From: Bacteroides sp. CAG:770
GTDB taxonomy: Bacteria; Bacteroidota; Bacteroidia; Bacteroidales; UBA932
Reading direction: 5' to 3'
DNA: 64,000 bases
Assembly: GCA_000435075.1 (NCBI GenBank)
Contig: FR890672.1
Coordinates: 1-64,000, forward strand
The position numbers and the translations under genes are program-made. Below the pieces are notes generated by a model. The model saw nothing but the letters and a program-made list of their open reading frames with translations, was not told the origin of the DNA and made no database searches. The stretch's first letter is position 1. Each line of letters opens with the position of its first letter. This document shows positions 57,508 to 64,000 of this stretch, one piece after another.

Positions 57508-60309
57508 CTAGATGTCGAACAGGTTAGGTTCGTCGTCATTGTCAGAATCCGGATCAGATTCGCCTATGTCACCCTTGACTTCTTCGCCCTTTTCGGCCGG
57601 CCTGTAAAGGTCTTCAGGATTGAAGGCCGCGTCATCCGGAATGTCGTCCGGGCCGAGAGAAATTTCCTCTCCGGGATTGACAGTGAGCTCGTCTTCCTCA
57701 TCGTCCTCAGGCTTGTGTATAGGTTCTATGAATTCCACTTTCAGAACATCAAGCCTGTGGCATCTGCTGCCCTTTGCCGCAATGCCTTTCTTTCCGATAA
57801 ACTCCTCAGCGTCAAACTTTTCAGGAGTCCTGTGTTCCTGACGTCCCGTGAAAGTGACCATGAACTGCGGATGCTTGTCCGCGCTGAAGTCAGCCAGATA
57901 TGTGCCCTTTCCATGAGGAATGAACTCCACAGGAACATTGTCACTGATCGGGAATGAGAATCTCTTGATATAGAAATGTCCCTCTCCGTCGTAGTACAAT
58001 GCAGCATAAACCTTGTTCTCGTCGTATTTTTCGATTCTGAGCAGTTCTCCCTGATAGCGGCTGCTGAGGTCATACGACGTGGTATAGTAGGTTCCGTCCT
58101 TGAATACGGCCAGAACTCTGTCGTCTCCGCTGAACTGTCCGAGATACTCGCCACGTCCTTCGTCATTGATTCTCTGCACGTCAGAATCGAACCAGATGTC
58201 TTTTCCTCCAATGGTGGATATACCTTTGGCTTTCAATGAAATACGGGCGATGGCATTTTTTGTCACCACGTTGCCTCTGGAGAGTTTGCCCTTGATGGCA
58301 AGTTCCGAGAAGTCGTATTCCATATTCAGTTTCTTGAGCTTCGGTTTCGGACGGAAATAGATTTTCACCGTCTCGGCCTCGCCATTGTGATTTACAGAGA
58401 ACCATTCGATTCTCGAGCCTGGAGTGCCCTGGGTGATATCGTATTCCTTGTCTCTGGTGATACTGGTGATGGCGAATCTCTTGGCGTAATATAAGCTGGA
58501 TGCTCCTGCCTTGCCGTCGCGGTAGATGACGTTGTAGATGGTCCTGTTGTCACCTCTGTTGAAGATTCCGACATAGAGAAGATTCTTTTCGAAGAAGTCT
58601 TTCTCCGCAACCTTCTTTATCCAGTATTTGCCGTCCTTGCTGATAACGATGACCTCTGAAAGGTCTGAGCAGTCGCATACGAACTCTCCCTCGTCCTTCT
58701 TCAGTCCGATACCCACGAAGCCTTCTTCAAGGTTGGCATAGAGTTTCGCATTGTTGCTGACAACCTTTGTAGCGGTGATGGTCTCGAAGCCGGTAATCTC
58801 CGTCTGTCTCGGGAAATCCTTTCCGTACTTGGCCTTGATGTTCTTGAAGAAGTCGATGGTATATCGCGTGATGTTTTCGATATTATCCTTGACTTTGGCA
58901 AGCTCTGCCTCTACTGCAAGTATCTTTTCGTCAATGACTTTGGTGTCGAATTTGGATATTTTGCGGACAGGTTTCTCGACAAGTTTCAGGATGTCGTCCA
59001 TGGTAATCTCCCTGAGGAGCAGGTGCTGGTACTCCTTCATCTTGCCGAAGATGGCTTCTGTCTGCGCCTCCCATGATTTCTGGTCCTCTTCGAGAATCTT
59101 ATAGACTCTGTTTTCGAAGAAAATCTTCTCAAGGGAAGTATAATGCCATGTGTCCTCGAGCTCGTTCTTCCTGATTTCCAGCTGCTTCTTCAGCAGGTCG
59201 CGGGTATGCTCGGTATCATAGATGAGGATATCATCTACGCTGAGGAACTGTGGCTTGTTGTCTTTGATGACGCAGGCATTCGGTGTGATAGTGGTTTCAC
59301 AGTCGGTGAATGCGTAGAGTGCGTCGATGGTCTTGTCCGGGGAAACATCATTTGGAAGATGGATGACGAGGTCAGCCGTAGCTGTCGTCATATCTTCGAT
59401 CTTCTTAATCTTGATTTTTCCCTTGTCTTTTGCCTTGAGGATGGAATCTACCAATATGTGGGTTGTCTTTCCATAAGGTATCTCCTTGATAGCCAGGGTG
59501 TTCTTGTCGATTTTCTCGATTTTTGCCCTGACTTTCACGCTTCCGCCTCGCTGGCCTTTCATATATTTACTGCAATCCGCATATCCTCCGGTAGGGAAGT
59601 CCGGAAGAATTTCGAACTCTTTTCCTTCGAGATATGCGATGGATGCATCTATAAGTTCATTGAAGTTATGAGGAAGAATTTTGGACGCCATTCCCACGGC
59701 GATTCCTTCTGTGCCCTGGGCGAGCAGAAGAGGAAATCTGACCGGCAGTTCCACCGGTTCCTGATTCCTGCCGTCGTAGGAAGTCATCCACTCCGTAATC
59801 TTCGGGTCGAAAATGACATCTTTGGCAAACTTGCTGAGTCTTGCCTCGATGTATCGTCCTGCCGCGTTCGGGTCTCCTGTAAGGATGTTACCCCAGTTTC
59901 CCTGGCAGTCGATTGCATAACCTTTCTGACCGAGCTGGACAAGCGCTCCGAGAATGGAAGCGTCACCATGCGGATGATAGTGCATGGCCTCGCCGACAAT
60001 TCCCGCGACCTTGCTGTATGAGCCGTTGTCATGTTCATACATTGCATGCAGGACACGTCTCTGGACCGGTTTCAGTCCATCGACGATATTCGGAACGGCA
60101 CGCTGGAGTATGACGTATGAAGAATAGTCCAGGAACCAGTCCTTGAACATTCCGGACAACTTGTACTTCTTGCTGTCTTCACCAAGCAGTTTCTCGTATT
60201 TTTCAGACGGTGCGGCTGAAGAGTCGTCAATCGGCTCCTCATCAAGTTCCTCATCGTTCTCCAACTCATCCGGAGTCAGCTCGTCGTCATCTTCCCAGTT
60301 CTTGCTCAT
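57508..60309 (-). CDS. parC: DNA topoisomerase IV subunit A (GyrA/ParC family)
   Basis: 933 residues. An acidic N-terminal tail (about 1-40) precedes the breakage-reunion domain: QRAVPNIVDGLKPVQRRVLHA, the quinolone-site region YHPHGDASI, and the catalytic Tyr in AAGRYIEARLSK (about Y153). The C-terminal part (about 520-850) has the beta-pinwheel-like repeats but I see no canonical GyrA box (QRRGGKG), which favours ParC over GyrA. The C-terminus is again very acidic. It decatenates daughter chromosomes with ParE, which is not in the window. It lies between era and aroK on one transcript. Confidence 0.9.
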   Translation of the reverse strand: MSKNWEDDDELTPDELENDEELDEEPIDDSSAAPSEKYEKLLGEDSKKYKLSGMFKDWFLDYSSYVILQRAVPNIVDGLKPVQRRVLHAMYEHDNGSYSKVAGIVGEAMHYHPHGDASILGALVQLGQKGYAIDCQGNWGNILTGDPNAAGRYIEARLSKFAKDVIFDPKITEWMTSYDGRNQEPVELPVRFPLLLAQGTEGIAVGMASKILPHNFNELIDASIAYLEGKEFEILPDFPTGGYADCSKYMKGQRGGSVKVRAKIEKIDKNTLAIKEIPYGKTTHILVDSILKAKDKGKIKIKKIEDMTTATADLVIHLPNDVSPDKTIDALYAFTDCETTITPNACVIKDNKPQFLSVDDILIYDTEHTRDLLKKQLEIRKNELEDTWHYTSLEKIFFENRVYKILEEDQKSWEAQTEAIFGKMKEYQHLLLREITMDDILKLVEKPVRKISKFDTKVIDEKILAVEAELAKVKDNIENITRYTIDFFKNIKAKYGKDFPRQTEITGFETITATKVVSNNAKLYANLEEGFVGIGLKKDEGEFVCDCSDLSEVIVISKDGKYWIKKVAEKDFFEKNLLYVGIFNRGDNRTIYNVIYRDGKAGASSLYYAKRFAITSITRDKEYDITQGTPGSRIEWFSVNHNGEAETVKIYFRPKPKLKKLNMEYDFSELAIKGKLSRGNVVTKNAIARISLKAKGISTIGGKDIWFDSDVQRINDEGRGEYLGQFSGDDRVLAVFKDGTYYTTSYDLSSRYQGELLRIEKYDENKVYAALYYDGEGHFYIKRFSFPISDNVPVEFIPHGKGTYLADFSADKHPQFMVTFTGRQEHRTPEKFDAEEFIGKKGIAAKGSRCHRLDVLKVEFIEPIHKPEDDEEDELTVNPGEEISLGPDDIPDDAAFNPEDLYRPAEKGEEVKGDIGESDPDSDNDDEPNLFDI

Positions 60310-60359
60310 TTTCAGTTGAATATATGGTTATCAATTTTCTTCCCTCCGGATATCCGGCA

Positions 60360-61268
60360 CTAGTCTTCGTAGCCGAATTTCCTGAGTTCCCTCTTGTTTT
60401 CGCGCCAGCCCTCATCCACCTTCACGAACATTGACAAAAACACCTTCTTCTGGAAGAAATCTTCCATCTCGATTCTCGCTTTGGTTCCGGTCCTTTTCAA
60501 TGCTGCTCCGCCCTTGCCGATGAGGATTCCCTTCTGCGAATCTCTCATGACATAGATTACGGCGCTGATGTCGTACCTGTCTTCACCTTCCTTGAAGGAT
60601 TCGATTTCCACCTGGCAGCTGTAAGGTATCTCTTCAGAGTAGTTCTCGAGAATCTGCTCGCGGATAATCTCCGAGGCGAAGAATCTGAGGTTCTTGTCTG
60701 TGAACGCGTCCTTGTCGAACCATGCCGGTGACACCGGAAGTCTCGAAATGACCGCATTGAGAACGCTGTCGAGGTTGAATTTCTCCTTCGCCGAAACAGG
60801 TATAATCAATGCCTTGGGCAGTCTTTCCTGCCACTCTGACATTGTCTTTACCACTTTCTGCTGGTCGCTGATGTCGATTTTGTTTATGACAATGATGACC
60901 GGACATTCGAGTCTCTGGAGTTTCTCGATATACTCGACATTCTTGTCAGCCTTCTCGACGACATCTGTAACGTAAAGGATGATGTCCGCGTCACCTATGG
61001 CCGCATCGACAAAATCCATCATGTTTTCCTGAAGCCTGTAGTTCGGCTTCAATATTCCCGGCGTGTCGGAATAGACTATCTGATAGTTCTCTCCGTTTAC
61101 AATTCCCATGATACGGTGTCTGGTCGTCTGGGCCTTCGCCGTAACAATCGAAAGTTTCTCGCCGACAAGAGCGTTCATAAGAGTGGATTTGCCCACATTC
61201 GGATTACCGATGATATTGACAAATCCAGCTCTGTGCTCTTTTGGTTCCTGAATAGAACTTGTTGACAT
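60360..61268 (-). CDS. era: GTPase Era
   Basis: 302 residues. Era assists 16S rRNA maturation and 30S assembly. G-motifs: GNPNVGKSTLMNAL, AQTTRHRIMG (switch I), SDTPGI (G3) and INKIDISD (G4). The C-terminal KH domain has GKGGAALKRTGTKARIEMED. Length is normal. It lies 9 bp after the pseudouridine synthase gene and 50 bp before parC. Confidence 0.97.
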   Translation of the reverse strand: MSTSSIQEPKEHRAGFVNIIGNPNVGKSTLMNALVGEKLSIVTAKAQTTRHRIMGIVNGENYQIVYSDTPGILKPNYRLQENMMDFVDAAIGDADIILYVTDVVEKADKNVEYIEKLQRLECPVIIVINKIDISDQQKVVKTMSEWQERLPKALIIPVSAKEKFNLDSVLNAVISRLPVSPAWFDKDAFTDKNLRFFASEIIREQILENYSEEIPYSCQVEIESFKEGEDRYDISAVIYVMRDSQKGILIGKGGAALKRTGTKARIEMEDFFQKKVFLSMFVKVDEGWRENKRELRKFGYED

Positions 61269-61277
61269 ATCTTAAGA

Positions 61278-62738
61278 TTAAGCGTATGCTCCCATCTTGA
61301 GGACATTGGACTCGCCTTCTGTGAGATATCTCCACTCGCCTTTCTTCAGGCCCTTCTTTGTAAGTCCTGCGAAATAAACTCTGTCAAGAGCCTTCACGTC
61401 ATATCCGAGTGACTCGAAAATTCTTCTGACGATGCGGTTCTTGCCTGAGTGGATCTCGATACCGAGTTTTCTGTGGTCCTCTGCGTCGATGTACTCGAGT
61501 TCATCAGCCTTGATGTCTCCGTCATTGAGGGTGATTCCGTTCAGAACCTTGTCGAAATCTTCCTGGGAGATAGGCTTGTCAAGGATGACCTGATAGATTT
61601 TCTTCTTGTCGTATGAAGGATGTGTAAGTTTCTCTGCAATCTCACCGTCGTTTGTGAACATGAGCACACCGGTGGTGTTCTTGTCGAGACGTCCTACAGG
61701 GAATACCCTTGCGCTGCAGTTCTTGAGAAGATCCATGACGGTCTTGTCTGCATGAGGGTCACTTGCTGTAGTTACAAATCCCTTAGGCTTGTTCATTACG
61801 ATATAGACTTTCTCCTCACCGCGGATTCTCTCTCCGTTGAACCTGATGTCATCGTTGAGAACATTGACCTTGGATCCGAGCTCGGTGACAACCTCTCCGT
61901 TGACGGTCACGACACCTGCCTGGATGTACTGGTCAGCCTCGCGGCGTGAGCAGATACCTGAGTTTGCAATGAACTTGTTGAGGCGGATAACTTCCTTGAT
62001 AGGTGTCTCCACGTAGTCATTGTCGGAAATCTGTATCTGGTCGAGCTGAGGTTTTCTGCTCAGCATCATATTCATATTCTGCTCGTCAGTATCGTTGAAT
62101 TTGTATGGATTCGGTTTGGCCTGGGCTCTCTTGGCCTCCATTCCACGTCCGTTTCCGCGTGGAGCTGCGCCTCTTCCTGCAGGTCGGCTGCTCTTGAATC
62201 CGCCTCTTCCGGCTCCGTTGTCACGTCCGCCGAACGGTTTTCTTGACGGTCCGAAGCTTCTTCCTTCTGAAGATGAACCATATGATCTTCTCTCTGAATC
62301 TCCGTAGCTTCTGCCTTCAGATGATCTGCCGTAGCTGCTTCTTCTGTCCTGGCTGCCATAACTGCTTCTCCTGTCGGAGTTTCCGTAGCTGCTTCTTCTG
62401 TCTGAATTGCCGTAGCTGCGTCCTTCTGATGAATGTCCATAGCTCCTTCCCTCTGAAGAACCATAACTTCTGCCTTCAGATGAGCCGTAGCTTCTGCCTG
62501 ATGAACGGCCATAGCTGTTGCCTGAGCGGCCGTAAGATGATCTGCCCTCTGAATTGTAAGGACGTCTTTCATAACTCCTACCTTCTGAACTTCCTGAACG
62601 TCTGCTGTCAGAGTTGCCGTAGGATCTTCTTTCTGCCGGTCCTTCTGATGATGAATAGACCTTACCGGAAATGCGAGGCCGTCTCGGTCTCAACTTTCTT
62701 CCTTCTGCGGTAAAACCGCCTTTATTGTTTTCTTCCAT
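61278..62738 (-). CDS. rluB: RluB-type pseudouridine synthase with SYGRSS-repeat N-terminus
   Basis: 486 residues. The C-terminal about 245 residues are a complete RsuA/RluB/E/F enzyme: S4 domain (FIANSGICSRREADQYI, VVTVNGEVV), catalytic Asp in VGRLDKNTTGVLMFTNDG and GKNRIVRRIFESLGYDVKAL. It should make a pseudouridine in 23S rRNA. The first about 215 residues are a basic, disordered stretch of short units such as SYGSSEGR, SYGNSDRR and SSYGRS, then RGG-type GRGGFKSSRPAGRG. Such tails are known in Bacteroidetes RNA enzymes and resemble RNA-binding RGG/SYG domains. The repeats are imperfect at DNA level (62250-62640). Confidence 0.9.
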   Translation of the reverse strand: MEENNKGGFTAEGRKLRPRRPRISGKVYSSSEGPAERRSYGNSDSRRSGSSEGRSYERRPYNSEGRSSYGRSGNSYGRSSGRSYGSSEGRSYGSSEGRSYGHSSEGRSYGNSDRRSSYGNSDRRSSYGSQDRRSSYGRSSEGRSYGDSERRSYGSSSEGRSFGPSRKPFGGRDNGAGRGGFKSSRPAGRGAAPRGNGRGMEAKRAQAKPNPYKFNDTDEQNMNMMLSRKPQLDQIQISDNDYVETPIKEVIRLNKFIANSGICSRREADQYIQAGVVTVNGEVVTELGSKVNVLNDDIRFNGERIRGEEKVYIVMNKPKGFVTTASDPHADKTVMDLLKNCSARVFPVGRLDKNTTGVLMFTNDGEIAEKLTHPSYDKKKIYQVILDKPISQEDFDKVLNGITLNDGDIKADELEYIDAEDHRKLGIEIHSGKNRIVRRIFESLGYDVKALDRVYFAGLTKKGLKKGEWRYLTEGESNVLKMGAYA

Positions 62739-62831
62739 TTGGATATTGCCCTTGCCGGGCGGATTAATTGTTTATGGCTCACGCCATTATGATAATATAT
62801 GTACGGCTTTCGCCGATTTTTCTGTTTAAGG

Positions 62832-63623
62832 TCAATGCGAGGTCAGTTTGAACTGATATGTGATTTTACCCTGCTGCAGGGGTGGTGCTTCCGTGCTCAT
62901 GTTGAAATGGGTCTTCAAAGCGGCCTCTCTGGCGGCACTCCACAACTCTGCATTGTTCACAGTCGTTCCGACTGCGCCTGCCTGGGCTTTCTTGACATTG
63001 CCGTAGTTGTCCACCCAAACGGTTACGACTACAGTGCCTTCTTCCTGAACTTTATACACAGGTTTTGCAATCACTCCGTTTACGCTTCTGCCCTTCACAT
63101 GGGCGTTAGGGGTGGAGACGGTCTTTCCGGTCACCGTGTTGCCCTGTGAATGTCCGGCCTTCAGTTTTTCTGTAACCTTGTCTGCTGTCTGGGGAGCAAG
63201 CGTGTCCTTGTCGGAGTTGTTATTTGCCGCATGGAAAAGCGCCCTTTTCTCGATAGGCTTCTCTCTCGGCGGCTCATACTTTTCCACATCTCCGAAATCA
63301 TCGACCGTCGATTCCTGTGCCAGATTCGCCTTGTGCCCCTTGTTCTGAGCTTCAGATCTCTGGACCAGTTCAATCGGCTTTGTCCTGTCCGGTTCTTCCA
63401 CCTGTGGTGCGGAACCTCTTTTCTGCTGTCTGACGGCCTGTTTTTCCTGTTCCTCGCTGAAATCTATTACGAAACTCTGCTCAGGGGGTGGGGGAGAAAG
63501 ATATGTCAGACCACTGTTGACTCCGAATAATACCAGCAGTGCATGGAAACTGACAGTCGTCACCACTGCAACAACTGTTCCTCCCTTTTCTGTTTTACGC
63601 TGTATTTCCTGATATTCCTTCAT
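62832..63623 (-). CDS. tonB: TonB-like energy transducer
   Basis: 263 residues. The N-terminal membrane helix (about 18-40, VVAVVTTVSFHALLVLFGV) has the conserved Ser-His of TonB anchors. A charged linker (about 50-160) rich in Lys/Glu/Pro follows, then the C-terminal TonB/TolA-type domain (about 165-263; EGTVVVTVWVDNYGNVKKAQ, AREAALKTHFN). It couples the ExbB/ExbD proton motor to outer-membrane transport. The exbD gene lies 35 bp upstream. TonB versus TolA role cannot be told from sequence alone. Confidence 0.85.
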   Translation of the reverse strand: MKEYQEIQRKTEKGGTVVAVVTTVSFHALLVLFGVNSGLTYLSPPPPEQSFVIDFSEEQEKQAVRQQKRGSAPQVEEPDRTKPIELVQRSEAQNKGHKANLAQESTVDDFGDVEKYEPPREKPIEKRALFHAANNNSDKDTLAPQTADKVTEKLKAGHSQGNTVTGKTVSTPNAHVKGRSVNGVIAKPVYKVQEEGTVVVTVWVDNYGNVKKAQAGAVGTTVNNAELWSAAREAALKTHFNMSTEAPPLQQGKITYQFKLTSH

Positions 63624-63658
63624 TGTCCCTTATCTTATTGTATGCCAATGTGTAAGCC

Positions 63659-64000
63659 TTATTCGGGCTGTGTTGCCAGAATAACTTTATAATGGTTTCT
63701 CTTGGCAATGTTCATTACGGATACCACTTCCTTTACAGGAACGCTTTCGTCAGCATAGATGGAGAATGTAGGGTCCTCCTCGTTCTGGAGAAGGTCCACA
63801 AGATCATCTTCCACTTCAGTGAAAGGAACAGGCTGTTCATCTCCGTTGATGTGGTATGTATAAGAACCATCCTGCCAGTCCTTTATGGAAACGCTGACAG
63901 TAGCTTTCGCTGACACCTGACCTGTGCTCTTCGGAAGCATGAGCTTCAGGGCATTGGGATTCACCAGTGTCGATGTTATAAGGAAGAAGATGAGGAGCAG
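63659..64000 (-). CDS. exbD: Biopolymer transport protein ExbD/TolR, partial
   Basis: The 3' part of an ExbD/TolR gene whose start lies beyond the right edge. The visible frame begins at the edge with LLLIFFLITSTLVNPNALKL, the end of the single membrane helix and the following conserved Pro, then a periplasmic domain with EEDPTFSIYADESVPVKEVV and VMNIAKRNHYKVILATQ. About 114 residues are visible. It works with ExbB and the TonB-like protein encoded next. Confidence 0.88.
   Translation of the reverse strand: MLLIFFLITSTLVNPNALKLMLPKSTGQVSAKATVSVSIKDWQDGSYTYHINGDEQPVPFTEVEDDLVDLLQNEEDPTFSIYADESVPVKEVVSVMNIAKRNHYKVILATQPE

Noticed and set aside
59143..60021. A 292-codon plus-strand open frame opposite parC
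   Set aside because: It lies wholly antisense to strongly conserved parC sequence, has no family features and follows from the codon bias of the opposite strand.
62072..62572. A 166-codon minus-strand frame inside the pseudouridine synthase gene
   Set aside because: It is an out-of-frame reading of the SYGRSS repeats, with no start context or family match.

Overview
The window is a stretch of a Bacteroidales chromosome, roughly 47-49 % GC by eye. Several signs agree. Promoters match the Bacteroidetes TTTG-N19..21-TAnnTTTG pattern, the clearest at 30967-30997. Shine-Dalgarno sequences are weak or absent. SpIIb lipoproteins are abundant, and family-specific genes are present (DUF4922-SpoIID fusion, DUF1343/NamZ, 6-bladed propeller lipoproteins, SSB ending DDLPF). 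Gene order thrT-tyrT-glyT-thrT-tuf-trpT-secE-nusG-rplKAJL-rpoBC is conserved. I cannot name the genus; an uncultured gut lineage would fit, but that is inference.

Layout. 1-5947: a GH3 beta-glucosidase, an acyl-ACP thioesterase, an AspT/YidE-type transporter and a Nudix hydrolase broken by a one-base frameshift. 5960-16084: a plus-strand run that looks like a cell-wall salvage and synthesis block (GT2, HIT-like nucleotidyltransferase fused to SpoIID, AmpG-like permease, lipoprotein serpin, NamZ-like exo-muramidase, repeat-rich DUF6515-like protein, glutamate racemase). 16235-17758: glutamine synthetase with its own good promoter and a double terminator. 17874-28884: mostly minus strand, five surface-type lipoproteins with Fn3/Ig/DUF1566-like domains and two tandem MFS transporters, interrupted by one plus-strand aldo/keto reductase. 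29082-30950: dxs.

31031-43926: translation/transcription superoperon with five tRNAs, EF-Tu, SecE, NusG, L11, L1, L10, L7/L12, RpoB and RpoC, an rplL-rpoB attenuator hairpin and a clear terminator after rpoC. 44140-49794: accessory locus with a lipobox-TPR-TM-cytoplasmic HTH-like protein, a 32-bp perfect palindrome, three propeller-type lipoproteins, a 32-residue peptide gene, a 37-residue lipoprotein stub and a hydrophobic ORF fragment. 49867-55144: minus-strand purA, ssb, aroE, SPOUT methyltransferase and lysS. 55237-56970: recJ. 56963 to the right edge: minus-strand aroK, parC, era, rluB-like pseudouridine synthase, tonB-like and a partial exbD.

The most interesting items are the 44-50 kb regulator/propeller/small-peptide locus, the salvage operon containing a serpin and the nucleotidyltransferase-SpoIID fusion, and a strong excess of the heptamer GTCAATG/CATTGAC in both orientations across genes and intergenic DNA (about 95 copies by hand count against about 8 expected).
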